This document shows, piece by piece, positions 36,276 to 49,288 of a DNA stretch of 64,000 nucleotides (its first letter is position 1; the number at the start of each line of letters is the position of its first letter). Below the pieces are notes generated by a model. That model was not told the DNA's origin. It saw only the letters and a program-made list of their open reading frames with translations, and made no database searches. The stretch is taken from NCBI GenBank assembly GCA_022885665.1, contig JAGQDJ010000017.1:457550-521549 (forward strand), read 5' to 3'. Position numbers and translations under genes: made by a program. This DNA comes from Triops longicaudatus (Eukaryota; Arthropoda; Branchiopoda; Notostraca; Triopsidae).

Positions 36276-37646
36276 ATGGACCGGAAATCTTTTGCCAAAG
36301 CGGGATTTAAAGGGTATATTTAAGAATTATTTGCTATTTGAAAGTTAATGCTTTTATATAGTGGTAGCTTACTGAACATAAGCAACCGCTCTTTGAATGT
36401 GTCTCGTTCCCACGTGGTTGCCGAGACTTCAAATTACCGGCTCGAGAATTATGGCGGAATCAATCTTCCTGTTGCTGTTATTGAAGTTTTGTCCTCTGTT
36501 GACCGTAAGTTTGGCCTTAGTATACTTTCGGACACTTATCAGTCATCTATTCATTACTAATTCTTGTTATTAACCCACCAGATAACGTGGAAAGGAGCGT
36601 AAAGCTGTCAGAGAATGGTTGGGCATGGTTTGTGTGTGCCAGACATTTGATAGTTTGGCGTTTCGCGAAAGTCAGCGGTCCAGCAGCTAAGAAAGGCTTA
36701 CAGACTTCCAAAGCTTATGAATTAATTCTTCCACCAAGCGATTTAGCTCACAGAGCTGAATTAGTAGCTGTTTGGGCGACTTCAGATGCCAAAGTTCCGT
36801 CGTGTGTAGCCGTTTCTCCTGAAGGAACTGCTCGCTATTGGCCTAGCATAGCCCATGAGGGGGTTTCGGTCGAAACTCACGCCGATCTTCAGGTAAATAT
36901 CGGGATTAGCAAGGTTTAGTCGCTGTAATAGTTTTCTTCCAGGGCCAAGAATGCGACAGTTTGATCCTGTGCCCTAACACTGGCTGTATTGTTGGTACTA
37001 CAACCGGCAATGTCATGTTACTTCAGCCGAAAGATGACGACAATAGACATACCCTAACTTACCGTATGCTAAAGGTACCCCAGGGTTTGTTAGGCTCTTT
37101 CAGCAGACGAATGTCATCGTTTATTTTTGGAAGCATGTCGTCCCACTCTGCCGAATTGGTAAATTTTTTTATTGTTTCGTCTAGCTGTATAACCCCTTTT
37201 TATGCAATTTTTATTTAGCGATTGGTCAAACTATTGCACGTAGAAGAAGCTTACGAACAATTCCTTTTGGTTCTTACCAGCTACAACCTTCAAAAGTGGT
37301 GTATATCTGAAAGAGACAACGAGAGACTCGTGTACCAAGTCGATGTTGAAAAACTAGCTCGAGAAGCTTTCATTGCCAACGTTTGGGTACAGTTGTTTTT
37401 TTCTTCGTATCGATTTTTCTTTGATATTTTAGTTACTCGTGAACAAGGAGTTTTTCATCGCGCATAATATAATACACAATTACACGTTTAATATAATCTT
37501 TATTTAACAGAGTCGAGATACAGCATCTTTAAGTAGCTTGAAACTTTGGATGCTTGATGTTCAGCCGACTTCACATGGAATTATTATATTGATGGCTGCC
37601 ATGAATCCCAACGTTTCCCAGCAACTTCATTACGCTTTAGGTAAAA

Positions 37647-37728
<82 letters not shown>

Positions 37729-40700
37729 TCGCATCTTACGCACCAAATTTTCAAGTAGAATGTATACGTTTCATTATATGTGCATATATGTATTTTTATT
37801 TATCGTGAATATATATACAATGTGCATTATGTCTACAGTCGAAATGGATACACGAGGGACTGTAACAACACAAGGTTTCGAAGCTTTTTGTGTATTGAAG
37901 ATCTCGGCCACGTACCAAAACGACGAGTCGGTGTTAGCTTACAAGTTTGTGTTGGCAGACCAGTTAGGCTTTTTGTATAACTCGGCTGGGATTTTGGCTG
38001 TTCCTGGTAAGCTTTTCGAAACAATTATTGTGTATGTGTTCTGAGGAGTTTGTTTACCAGTCAACGAACCTTTGGAGGATCCGGACCGCATTGAACTAAG
38101 AACACCTGGAGATGCCATTTTGGGAGCTGGACTGTACGAAAACCGACCACTGTTCTTTTCCATACGTCACGGTCTTGTTGTTTTGAAATCCGTCGGTGAA
38201 CCCAAAGATGATTTAACGATTAGGTTAGTGTCTCTACTTTTTCTTTTCCTTATTTATTAACTTTTGTAATACTAATGTTGCATGATTTACAGTTTCAATG
38301 ACTCAGTGGCATTTGAACAAGCGAACAAGCTTTCTGACTCACTAATTAGTACGCCCGGTCGTTCGACTGGAACTGCACCACCGGCAGAAGAAGTTGTAGA
38401 TACCAAAGGCACGAAAACCTTGAAAGCCGCTTTTATACATTATTGCAAGAAAAATCAAGTACGTAAAATTAAAGACGAATTTTTCTTGGTTTATTTTATT
38501 TATTTTTTACTTGCATCTTATTTACTTACTTTATTTTTATTTATATGTGTTTTCATTACTAGGCTCAGTGCCAAAGTGTTTTACAAGAGTTATTTCCACC
38601 TCATTCAGTGAACAAAGGCACACTGGATTCTTTACTAGACAGACTCGTCGTTACACTAAGCCAAGAAATCATCGATGACTATCCAGCTTCTGATCAGCGC
38701 TGGACAGGCTCGATGCCTGCTGGTTATGAATCGACAGGATCGACGGTTTCTCTACTTATGCTACACCAGTTGGAAGATAAACAAAAGGCACATGATGTTT
38801 ATCTCAACTTCTTGGTTCAGACGAACTTGTGGAGCGAGGTAATCTTTCTGGCTGGTACTTTTTTTTTTGCCATATTTTTTTTATTTCACCTCGCTCGTCG
38901 TCTCCTAGCTGACGCTTGTTACACAAAGACGCCTAACCCTCGCGACGACTTTCATTTTGGGTGAACACGCCGAGAAAATCCGCGCAGCAATTGCCCTAAG
39001 GGCATTACACGTGCCCAGTAGGACGATTATCGACGACGCGATCAAGCAGGTCTTACAGGGTCGTAATTTAGCTCCCACCGGGAAGCTAACGTACCAAGAT
39101 CTCTTCTACCGAGAGGTAAAAAAACAGTCAGACTTAATAAATTTATAGTGTATGATTTTTTCTAATAATAATTTTAAAAAATACTTCAATGGTCTTCAGG
39201 TGTCAGGTATTGGAGATATAATCCCTGCCTTAGTAGCCGTCGAAAAGGAGAACTTGACTAACAACCAAACTCCATCAGAAATGGCTCATCTAATAACGTC
39301 CATCAATCAGATCATATTTGTAAGTATATTTAATCGATCTTGCATAAAATCTACTTTCTTAGCTATTGTTTTTTTAATACGACCGTAATAATCAATAATA
39401 CTAGGAATTAGGTACTATTTTATTTTTTATTCTTTTTTAACGCTTAGTAATTTTTTTATTATTTGCTTTTCTATTTTTATTTAAATTATGTTTATTATTT
39501 GGTTTTGGTATAGGGCATGCTGCAAGAAGCATTAGCGCATCGAACCAAGAAAAGCGAATTTTTCGAGCCCGGTGATGCTGTAAGTAATGCCGAATTTTGG
39601 CCCTGGACTGCCAGTGCCGGACCGAAAGGAATTCGACCGGCTCTATTAGCTCAGGTAATGATCAATTTTTCGCGCGCTCAAAAACCTTATTAATACGAGT
39701 CTATTCATATGAAATTGTTTAGTATAAAATTATCATCGAAAGTGGTGCCATGGAAGTCGAAGACTTAACGTTGCGTAACACCTTGTGGCAACAACTCATG
39801 CAAATTGCAGACGTTTTATTGGATGGTTACAAGAAACACGCAGAAAGCTTACAGGACACTCCCGCCTATGAAGCCTTAGTAAAGGAATATCACACCGAGC
39901 GAAGTCGATTAATCCAGCCTTTCCGTAAGTAACCCTTCTTCGCTTTTTCTAGTCTCTTTGACCATTAAATATGTGTACACTTATTTAAATAAATTTTAAC
40001 TTTCTTATACAATAAGTTTACGCTAGCATACATTCAATAAACCTAGAACGTCAAGAAGAGGAAAGTTAATGTGGAGTTTTGTGTCTGATATTTCTTGTGT
40101 AAATTAGCATCGTTTTCCAAGTGGTGCACTACCAACTTGTTTTTCAAACGTGCCGGTTTTCTAGGTTATTTAACATTTGCAAGGAGGCAGTGAGTTTTTT
40201 CTTTCTTTCTAAGAGATCAGCTCAGAAATAACTGCAACATTCCTTTCGCTTGAAGAACTTATTGACTACAAAACGCCGCGAACGTTCCATCAGAAGACGC
40301 CGGTTATCGTTTTGTCGTATTTTTTTTTTACAAAACATTAGGGTCGCTGGGTGTAAAAGTATCAAATTTATTCTTTCTGAGCTTAGGCAAGAAAAACTAA
40401 TGCTGTAGTGTCGCGTTTCGAGTTCAGAGCCATGCATTCCTGAGCTAATCATAACAGAAGAAATCAATCTTCTAGTTCAGGAACCCTTGTTTGAAAAACA
40501 ACAACCCAAGAGCGTGACTGTGTGGGACTTTTTCGAATTTAGAAGCTTAATTCTGATTGTGTTGCAAGTACATTGAGATTTAGATTTCTCTAGCTTATAT
40601 TAACTTGGAAATTACGTTGCTGCGGACAGTAATACCACCCTAGTAAGTTTTCTCATCCTTTTCCTCGGTGCATTTTAAAGTCTCTCAAGTTTGGCAAACC

Positions 40701-42984
40701 TTTTCGTATGTTTCGTGGAGTAAGAAAATGGGAAAGGGCTTTGCGGATTACTCTCAAAAGTTAGGTTGAAGCCTCGGTTGACGAAAAAAATTGGAGTAGG
40801 CTTCTTGAGTGACTCGAGTGTGATTGTAGTCTTTCAAAACAGGATTAGCAAGTTCACAAATTAAGACGTAATTAAAACGCAAGACGTTTGGAATAACGAT
40901 TAAGCTTGGGAGCGCGAAGGCTTGTGAATCGATTATGATTGATATGCGCTTGCTTCAGATTTCGTTCTACGAAGCTATTGCGAGGAGGATAGCTAATTTA
41001 ATTATGCGTTTTAGCCGTACATTTCCATCTGCTATATTTTTAGAATTGCTTACGGTGTCCTTTGGTTTGAAAATATTTGAGTATAAAATAGTGACATATT
41101 GCCGTTATCTGTTAGAATTAGCAAAAAAAGTCGAGTCTTTCATTTCGAAGTCATAACTTTTCACTGCTTGCTCCCGTTATTTACCAAATTTTGGATGATG
41201 ATGTTACTTAATGCGATGAGAAACGACGCTTTATCGTTGCGAAATGAATTTTTATTGCCTCCGCGAAGTTAGGTTGAATTGGTGCACTATTGGGTACATG
41301 TCGCCAAAGGAATTAAGGGAAATGTAAAAAAAAATGACAGGCTGTTACAGTTGTTAACCGGTACATGTCAGCAGTATTGTTATCTCTTTTGCTGTATGTG
41401 GTCATGTTTTTAATTTAATGTTTGGATTTTTTATTTAGTTATGCATAATTCAATTTACTTTATTAACACTGGTGTTTCGTAAAATGAAACAGTTGATGCC
41501 CGCGAATTCGAAAGAACTTTGGCATTAGCAGAGAAGTACAACGAGTACGCCGTTTTAATCAAGTATTGTGAAGAAACCAGTGATGAACGCAAGCTGGATG
41601 ACTACATGGATCGTTTCCGGGATCAGGTTAGAACACTGACAAGTTCGAGTGTTTTTGATTTTACGTATTTATTTATTTTTCGTTTATTTTCGAATTACCT
41701 ACTTGAAAATTACGTGAATTATGAACTTTATTCTTTATTATTGTAGGGTTTTAGCGACTTTCTCTGTTCATGGTATCTGAAGCAAGGGAAAAGAGAGAAA
41801 TTGTTGAGGTTTGGTCGCTCGGACATTGCTTCGTTCCTAGAATCCCAGCCAGCGTTGCAGTGGGTGCATTTACAAGCCGCAGGGAGATTTTGGGAATCAG
41901 CAAACGTTCTCCGACATTTGGCGGTTGAAGAAACCGAACGTTTTACGAAAAAGAAGGTATTGTGCTGAAAGTTCTTCGTGCAGAATTGTTTGGGCGCCTT
42001 GTTTTTTAATCTTACATGCTAATCCTTCTTTTAACCTGTCTCGCAGACATTGCTTAGTTTATGCAAGTTGTCGATGCTCGCCGCTCAGGATGTCGACATC
42101 AACGAGGCGGAGGCAGAGCTGGAAAATGTTTGCGTTGACTTGGATTTGTTGACCCATCAAGAACAATTACCCGACCCTGTCCTCCAAGCATATGGTCTAG
42201 AAGCTGAACATATGCGCGTTTTGACACCTAAGGAACTCATTGAAGTACGTTTTCTTTTTATAAAAATAAAGAAAGAACTTAGTGCAGCGAGAACTTGTAA
42301 TACAAAAAGAAAATCCCTCTCAAAAAGGGATAAAAGTAATGAAAAAAAATTAGTAAATAAAAATATACAGCAGAAGGTGGAAATTAAAAGCTAAAAAAAA
42401 ATTATGAAAATAAGTTTTTAAAACTTAAGCAAATTAGAAACAAAGAAAGAAAATTAATAGTGAACAATCTTATAGATGTACGTCAGTGAAGAAAATAAGT
42501 ACGCGAACGAGTTGGATTTCAAGAAAGCATTGGACTTGCTACGTTTCATCCGGGACAGTGATGAAGACAAAGAAAATCTACGCTTGCATATATGGGCACG
42601 TGCCATTCTCCATGATTCGTGGAAGGATTTCGACACCGATAATTTGCAAGAAGCCTTACGCCATACATTTGTGTTTCGGTTGGTCGATTTCGCCTTTTCA
42701 CAGGGTAAGAGAAACCTGCAATTCAAGTTTGTACATTTGTATATTTTTGTCTATGTTTTACAAAGTGATCACTCATTTGCATCTCGATTTCAATACATTG
42801 ATTACCTTTTATTCTTCCAATTCATCCTTACGTCCACTTTTTAACAGGTATGGAATTAACCGACTTGCTACCCAGTGTGGAAGACCTACTCGTGCATCCT
42901 GACCTGGCCTCACTCAGTACCAACACGACCTTTACTTTCCTGCTAAGTGCAGGTTTCGAATATGTGAAAAAAACATTTAGTTAG
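36276..42984 (+). CDS. NUP133: Nuclear pore complex protein Nup133
   Basis: Nineteen exons join in phase to 1118 residues (human 1156): 36276-36313, 36362-36504, 36582-36892, 36943-37158, 37219-37386, 37511-37640, 37839-38006, 38061-38223, 38293-38458, 38563-38838, 38909-39115, 39200-39319, 39514-39654, 39723-39924, 41493-41626, 41747-41956, 42047-42244, 42476-42704, 42848-42984. The N-terminal beta-propeller includes ENGWAWFVCARHLIVWRF and PPSDLAHRAELVAVW. A loop at about residues 209-231 (VPQGLLGSFSRRMSSFIFG) corresponds to the curvature-sensing ALPS motif of human Nup133. The C-terminal helical stack has DDYPASDQRW, LHQLEDKQKAHD, GEHAEKIRAAI, GKREKLL and DFKKALDLL. It is a Y-complex (Nup107-160) member at the pore and, in animals, kinetochores. 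The disordered N-terminus is shorter than in vertebrates. Confidence 0.97.
37648..37727. repeat. (AAT)n microsatellite in a NUP133 intron
   Basis: About 80 bp of uninterrupted AAT/TAA repeat directly after the donor at 37641. Likely polymorphic. Confidence 0.95.
39925..41492 (+). other. Longest NUP133 intron
   Basis: 1568-bp intron between exons 14 and 15, over ten times the typical intron of this gene. It holds short open frames but no recognisable gene or complete transposon. Confidence 0.6.
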
Positions 42985-45848
42985 GTAAGACAGTAGCAAG
43001 GCTTGAGTGTCTTTGACTCGTTTTAGGCCAAATTCCTCTTTTCGTTCACTTTGTACAGTATCAGAAGCTAATGGGAATTGTTTGAAAAATTGTGAAAAAG
43101 ACCTAACCTTATTTTTTCTTCTCAAGGAACAGAAGTGTGATCAAATCTACGTTAGGTAGTTAGATTGCATGGATAAAGCACGTGGAACGCTATTGCATGG
43201 TCTCGTTAGAAATGGTTTCTGGAAACTTCCTCGGGCAGATGGTACACTTCCAGCTGTTCTTTCTCAACGGCGTCGTGTATGACAAATATGATGCCCCACT
43301 AGGAAGACACGCATCTATCACTAGTACACTCATGATTTAAGGGTCATTTGTCTTCACGCTCGGGGAAATCGTACCTTGGTCATCGCTCGTACGCCCAGCG
43401 ATCCATTTTAACAAACAAAGCTTCAAACCAAGAAACAAAAAAGAGTCAAGGAGATCAGGGCAGGGAAGAGTGCCACAAGAAGAGATTATTGTTCGTGAAA
43501 CAGTATGATCCCACACGGTGCTCTTTCTATTGACTTGACAATCGTTCTCGAAAAGTGTCTGAAGGAAAGTCGTTGAAGGAGTAACATTGGGAAGTTAAGG
43601 GGTGACTCCTTTTTTTTTTTTTTTTTTTTTTTTTCATCATAGGGAAGTTCTAGTTCGAGGTGTCGCAGATTTTCCGCATACGTTTTCTTTCTTGGAGATA
43701 TGTTGCATATTTCACATCTTTGGGGGTTTAGGGAAAAAAGTCTGGAATTTCTGACTTTATATTCTCTTTCTTGTCCAGGTTCCTTTTCTGGCTGTGCAGA
43801 GAATCGATACAATGGCTGTTGGTGAAGGATGTCGACTTCTTGGGCATTGCTTGGCACTTGGCCAAGCGTTCCATTAACAGTGACCTAAGAGCTGTGAGAC
43901 TAAATGTGAACATCTCCATTTCCATTACGATGACTTGGCCGCGCACGTAGTCGTGATGACCAGTGGCCTGCAGTTTGATGAGATTTGTAATTGTACCCAA
44001 GTCCGATATAAAACATCCGTTTCTTTCAGTTTGATGATTTCCAGGAGGAAAGGGAAAACCTTGCGGTATATTTTTCTTTTTCCTATCGTTAAGAAACTAA
44101 ATTAGGTCCGGCCAACCCAGCGGCATCCTTGTTCAGTTGGAACGGCAAACTATCGTTGAATAGGCGTTGGGGAGGAATTTCGGTGTGGGTTGTTTGTTAG
44201 TTGGGTACTGTTTCTTGTTAAGTTTGCAGACGCAGGGGAACTACTGGGTTGTGCCAAAAGTACGGACAACAATAGCGAGGGTTTGTCCGGCGTCCACCCG
44301 GCACAAAGCGCGGAGGAGTTGATCCATCGACCACCGTCTGTGAAGAAAAAAAGAAGCGTAAAATGACGCGTACTGAAGAATAGAAAAAGGGAAGCTGAAT
44401 AGATGAGCGTGATGCTCCACCACCTGACCATCGATTTCGTTTTTTGCGCTTCAAGCCCTAATGTATGCAGCCGTCAAGAATCCCGAGATGTGGATAAATT
44501 ATAAGGATGAAAGGGAATAATACGCTTAAGTGGTCCCAACTTTTTATTAAAAATATGTAGTACTTAATCTGATGTGAGGGAATATAAACAAGTAACATTG
44601 TAAAAAGTTAACTTTCACTTCGAAGTTAATTGGGTTTAGGCTACTTAATTCAGAAGTGTATTTTATTAGTTTCTACTGTACTTAATATTTAGAGTTGGTT
44701 AAGAATTTTTTGTTTCTGTTTATAGATATTTGCGACCTCCTGAAGGAAATTACGTGCGTCAGAAACAGTGACGTATGAAATCAGAACAAGCTGCGTCTTT
44801 TACTGGCTATTAAAACCGAGGCTTAACTGTTTTAACCAACGAAGAAAAGTGGTACCATAAAGCTAATATTGTCAATCAGTCAGAACGGAGGGTAGCTGTT
44901 AAGTCAGACAGTTGACAAAGAAGAAACAACATGCTTAGAGCTTGAGGAATCTGTCAGAAAATCGTAATCCGGAATAAGAGTAGACAACGAAATGTTTTCT
45001 TTAAGTTGTAATTATTTTGTATGAGTCCGCCATGAGACATCCCATAACACTTGTGAATGTAGGCTGTGTTCCTTAGTTCTTTCATGAACTTCACATATGC
45101 GGAATAGCTTTTCATGTCACTCATGGGCTTCGTTATAGCAGGATTTTACCAACTAATTTACGAAAAGTATGGAACTAGTAATAAGAGCCAAAAATTTATT
45201 GTATAAGTAATTTCTGGAAAGTGCACTGTAAATTACGGGCAAAGTAGCCTGGAGCACGACAGCAGCCGCAGCATTGATCTTGCTCTTTGTCATGAGTCCG
45301 GGCGTTTAAGAATAAGCTCCGCAAACTAAAAAGGGTTTCTCGAACTAATGTTATCTATATCTTTACATACTCTTTTTCCAAAGAAATTATTTAATGGCAG
45401 TAAGCAAAGGCTCACAGTGCTTCGTTTGGTTTCAGATGGAGAGAAATGGCAGATCTGAATTTTAGGTTTTCATTACGAAAATTTGTTTTTGACTTCTTGT
45501 TTGTGGATTCTTAGTCACATCGACAGATTTTTATGGGTTATTTTCCTTCATCTGAGATGGCAGGTTAAATTTGTTTAGGCTAAAGCGCTACTTGCCTAAG
45601 CTAAGGATTCCGCTTGTTTTTCTAACCTCGATGCAAGAGTGTGGGTTTCAATCCAAGCGTAGGTTCTGTTAAATCCCTTGAGGCAATTCGCAAATGTCAC
45701 GACCTCACTGGTACTTCGTTATTCTTTTCAGTACGTGTAATTAATTCAAATTTAATTTTATAGGTGAAGAAACTTCGTAAATAAACTACGTGTACATTTT
45801 CGATCTTTTAAGACGCCAAAAGCAAAGCAATAAGGAAGATGCAAAATG
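42985..45848. other. Intergenic region
   Basis: 2.9 kb with no supportable gene. Frames at 43486-44000 (-) and 44150-44454 (-) are low-complexity or without domain cues. A T25 tract lies at 43610-43634. At about 45570-45654 there are weak tRNA-like A-box and B-box words. Confidence 0.5.
43610..43634. repeat. Poly-T tract
   Basis: Twenty-five consecutive T. No target-site duplication or retroelement body was identified next to it. Confidence 0.8.
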
Positions 45849-46241
45849 TCATACTGAGGCAATGGAAATTACGTGCGTGTTACCCGAGTTTATTGCTGGC
45901 GCTTGAGCTAGGCCGACGGGGAGGTTTCCCGGCTGTTCGAACCGTTGTTCGGGGAGGATTGAATCATTGGTTGGCAGTATGTGCGGTTTGTTGTAAACGT
46001 GGAGATCGCCCTTCTGGGCGGAGGCAGAAGGTGACGGGTCCCAGAGAAACACGTAGTAAAGGGATAGCATAACTGCCGCTAATGACACTGATCCCACATA
46101 AGCTAACACTGTGAGGATGCGAACGATTTTTGTATTCTGTTTCGTCTCCATGCGTTCTTTGTCTTGTCCGGGCATTTTCACACCAGCAATCGAACCCCCT
46201 GAGGGGATTCCCCCGTTTCCGTGGGGGTGCGCGGCTGACAT
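45849..46241 (-). CDS. InaF-motif single-pass membrane protein
   Basis: Single-exon frame of 130 residues starting at ATG 46241. The block KIVRILTVLAYVGSVSLAAV followed by MLSLYYVFLWDP is the InaF motif (vertebrate INAFM1/2; Drosophila InaF). It comprises a basic juxtamembrane segment, one transmembrane helix and the YY-x(4)-W-x-P exit. The N-terminus is Gly/Pro-rich and the C-terminal about 50 residues are polar and presumably lumenal or extracellular. In Drosophila, InaF proteins support TRP-channel function in photoreceptors; the role here is inferred only from the motif. Downstream exons cannot be excluded, but the frame ends in a normal stop. CRE-type sites lie 120-260 bp upstream. Confidence 0.85.
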   Translation of the reverse strand: MSAAHPHGNGGIPSGGSIAGVKMPGQDKERMETKQNTKIVRILTVLAYVGSVSLAAVMLSLYYVFLWDPSPSASAQKGDLHVYNKPHILPTNDSILPEQRFEQPGNLPVGLAQAPAINSGNTHVISIASV

Positions 46242-46500
46242 TTCGCAGATGTGTTTAGTAAATTATTATTTTTCTCCTTAGATTTCTTTGAGTGTTATCA
46301 GCTAATAATGGAACACTGAGAATCAGCGAGTTGTTGAGGGGAATGATTCTTGGTACGGTCTGACGTCCTCGGAAGAACATGCGTCTCGTCTTCTTATCTC
46401 TAAAAGATCGCGCGCGCGCGCGGTGCGTTTATGAGCTTTTCCAGTAGCTTCAATGTTTGCGGGGTGTCATTAAGCCTATGAGTTTAAACTGACGTCAGTT
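46242..46500 (-). promoter_or_regulatory. Putative promoter of the InaF-motif gene
   Basis: Upstream of the minus-strand start are TGACGTCC (about 46361), a CG dinucleotide run GCGCGCGCGCGC (about 46408-46421), and a perfect 14-bp palindrome AACTGACGTCAGTT (46487-46500) containing a full CRE. Confidence 0.4.
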
Positions 46501-47691
46501 GTGGGGTAGATCGATGTATAATGCTAATCTTGTAATACAAATGAGAAGACCCGATGTTCCGAGGTTTTTCTCTCTTCGAAGTTTTGCGTAAGCAAAAAGG
46601 CGTTTCATCACCAATTATAGAGTCAGAATATGTAAGTCCCTAGCGTGAAAGGTTTCAGCGGTTATAAGACAGTTTCGCAAGAAAGCAGTATCCCTCCTTG
46701 TTTGGAAATTATTTCGGTATGAGTGTAGGAAGACTTCTAGGTACACTTGTGAATTAGCTCTTTACTTTTAAGCTTATTTTGGCAAGTTAGTTTGTGTATA
46801 TATTTATTTAAAAAAATCAAATACCGACACGGTATTTCATCAGATTTTTATCGGATTTCTTTATCATAAATAACAGTATTCAGCACATTATGACACGATT
46901 CTTGGTTGAAATTTCTGTAATTTCCAGAATTTGTTGTTCCGCGGCAACAGATGAGTCGGGACAGTTCACGTAATGGACTAACCAGCAAGGAGAAGAAATC
47001 GCGGAAAACGGATGACAACGATCGCGAAATATTAGATTTTCTTTCTTCGCCCATTTTATTGCTAGATTATGCTTCTCGTAGTTACCGATTTTATATTCCA
47101 CGTTGTTTCCATTTCGCACTTGGTCTGCGAGATCAGGCGAATAGCAGGCGGAAATGCTGCCAATTTTACATTTAATATCCTTATGAACGGAATCAATATT
47201 AACGTGAAAATGCCTTAAAGTCCGGAAAAGCTTCTCTCTCCTTTCGACGAACGTAATGGACCATCTTGTAACGATGATGCGCTACGTAATGTTGGATTCT
47301 AACGGCATTGACCATCTGTCGCTTTTCGGCTAACGAAGGGGCATCAGGCCCCCAAGGATCTCAAGACGTAAAAACTGCGGTCAAGTCCCTGTTGAGAACT
47401 TCACCAGATTCAATTCGCTCTTGTGTAGTTTTTACGAGACTAATGTACGACGCTTGTTCGACGAAAGTTTCCTTGAGAAGTGCCAGTAATTCAGGAAAAC
47501 CCATCCCATTCACAGTGGTACTTCTCGCTAAGCTTCTTCAAGAGCAAAACCTGGAACTCCGCATTGACCTGGTCAACGAGTAGTTTTAAGCCAAGGCAAC
47601 TTTGCATATTGCTTACTACTGATTTACATTCGTACTTCCTGTATCCTATCGAAATTACGAAAAGAAAAAAGTTTAATTCAGTGTTCCAAAT

Positions 47692-47765
47692 ACAGTAAAA
47701 CTTCGTTATAACTGACATCCAAGAGGAAGGGACATTTTCCGTTTTTGCTGACTTTCCGTAACAGA
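47692..47765. mobile_element. Pogo/Tigger-like MITE, left-end fragment
   Basis: Begins ACAGTAAAACTTCGTTATAA and continues with GACATCCAAGAGG..GGGACATTTTCCGTTT. This is the canonical left terminal repeat of the family; the right end is not seen. Confidence 0.6.
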
Positions 47766-49107
47766 TTGATAACAGCGTGATGAAAAGTGGAATGTGCAAT
47801 CCTTAGAAAAAGAAAGGAAGTTCAGGAAATTTTATTTCAATTTAAGACGAATAAATGATCAACACTCGGACTCCACTGGGGCGCGACCATCGAAATACGG
47901 ACCATTGGGAACGCCTACAAACCAAAGTTGGAGCCGTTCTGGTTGTAAACAAAACATTACCAACTTCAAACTTTATACAGTTAGTTCTTTTCTCGCCTTC
48001 TCCGAAACAAAGCTGTGTAAGTTTTTTTTAAATATGTAGCTCTTATGGTTCTTTTTTGTGTGTTGGATATTTTTTATATAGAAAGGTGACGACATTTTTC
48101 TTCAGTCGATATTAGTTGCTTCGTTAATTGCTCTGGTGGGATATTGCCATTGAAAACAATGTATCTTGTTTTTATTTTACATTTAGCGCTTACAGTTAAA
48201 CTCAACAGTAGGGTATTATTTTACTAGAATTGGGTAGTTTTCGTATAGCCACTTCGTTCAAGCAGATCTAGTACAGCTAAATTGAAACTGAGTTACCTAG
48301 ATCTAGGAGATAGGTACATTCATTTCCGTACTCAGTGATAGGTTAGAGAATGAGACGTTCACAATTATTTTTCTTTGTGTAATCTTTAGAAGAAGTAGCA
48401 TTAAAGTGACAGTGCATCCTTCTCAAATGATGAAAGAAATATACGAAAATTTATTACATGGAAAATTGGAGCATGAGGCGAAACTGATCTTACCTGTTCG
48501 TAAGCCTATTGTAGAACACCAATTTGGCCAACATCAGTTATTCAAGCTCGAGAATATCAATCATCTTGGAAAAAATTTTAAATTATGATTTTTGTAGTTG
48601 ATTTTGAAAAATTAATTCATCTAAAGTATGACACTTTTCTTTAATTGACTAAAGTAATTGCTAAATTATAAAAATACAACTTACATTTGATCGTTATTTT
48701 GCAATTGAATTTTGAACAGTGGTCATAATGCAATAAACATGTTCATATGATTGTGTCAACTAATCCAACGTGTTAACTCCCCGGTCCTGACCGATTAAAA
48801 AATCTGAAGTTCAACTGTATTTTTTTCCTTAAGAAGATCAATGAATTTCATTGCTTTTAAAGGGCTTTCTCCCCCGTCCGTTTTAAGTTTCGTGACGAAT
48901 ACAATGCAGAGCTGTAGTGAAGGAGATAATTTCATTGCAAGATATGGCACAAAACAATTGGTTCCGCAGCTGCTTGTTACGAACAGCATATGGGTCATCT
49001 CTGTTATATCTTGCATAGAAAAGAGAGCTTGTAAGAATACTGCTACGCAAATGTTAATTCCTTTGCTTTCTTTCCTACCGAGTGCATGTAATCCAACCGT
49101 TCAGTTG

Positions 49108-49163
49108 TTTAGTGAGAATAGTTAAATGAGAACAGTTTAGTGAGAAGAGTTTAGTGAGAACAC
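49108..49163. repeat. 14-bp tandem repeat, four units
   Basis: Units TTTAGTGAGAATAG, TTAAATGAGAACAG, TTTAGTGAGAAGAG and TTTAGTGAGAACAC follow one another without gaps. Confidence 0.85.
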
Positions 49164-49219
49164 TCTTTATTAACCTGCGGTTGTGTCTTGTTGAATCTTA
49201 AGAGTGCAAACAAGCGAAA

Positions 49220-49288
49220 ATGGAATTCAATATTACATTGTTAGATGGCAAAGCGATCGAAAATTTTTCCCTACACGAGGCTTCTAAT
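49220..49288 (+). CDS. Possible first coding exon of an unrecognised gene
   Basis: The ATG at 49220 in a strong context (CGAAAATGG) opens 23 codons (MEFNITLLDGKAIENFSLHE..) ending exactly at a consensus donor GTAAGT. Possible later exons are 49463-49605 (acceptor CTCACAG; LSYRWNFAPLLVVFPVICM, membrane-like; donor GAG|GTAACA) and one from about 49935 (acceptor TTTTGCAG; STNAKEVGSHVITLIEK). I do not recognise the family. It may be a real small gene or chance; the phase-0 joins are compatible, but I cannot find a convincing end. Confidence 0.3.

Noticed and set aside
43486..44000. Two overlapping minus-strand frames, one with a poly-Lys run
   Set aside because: The Lys run is the translated T25 tract; no homology cues.
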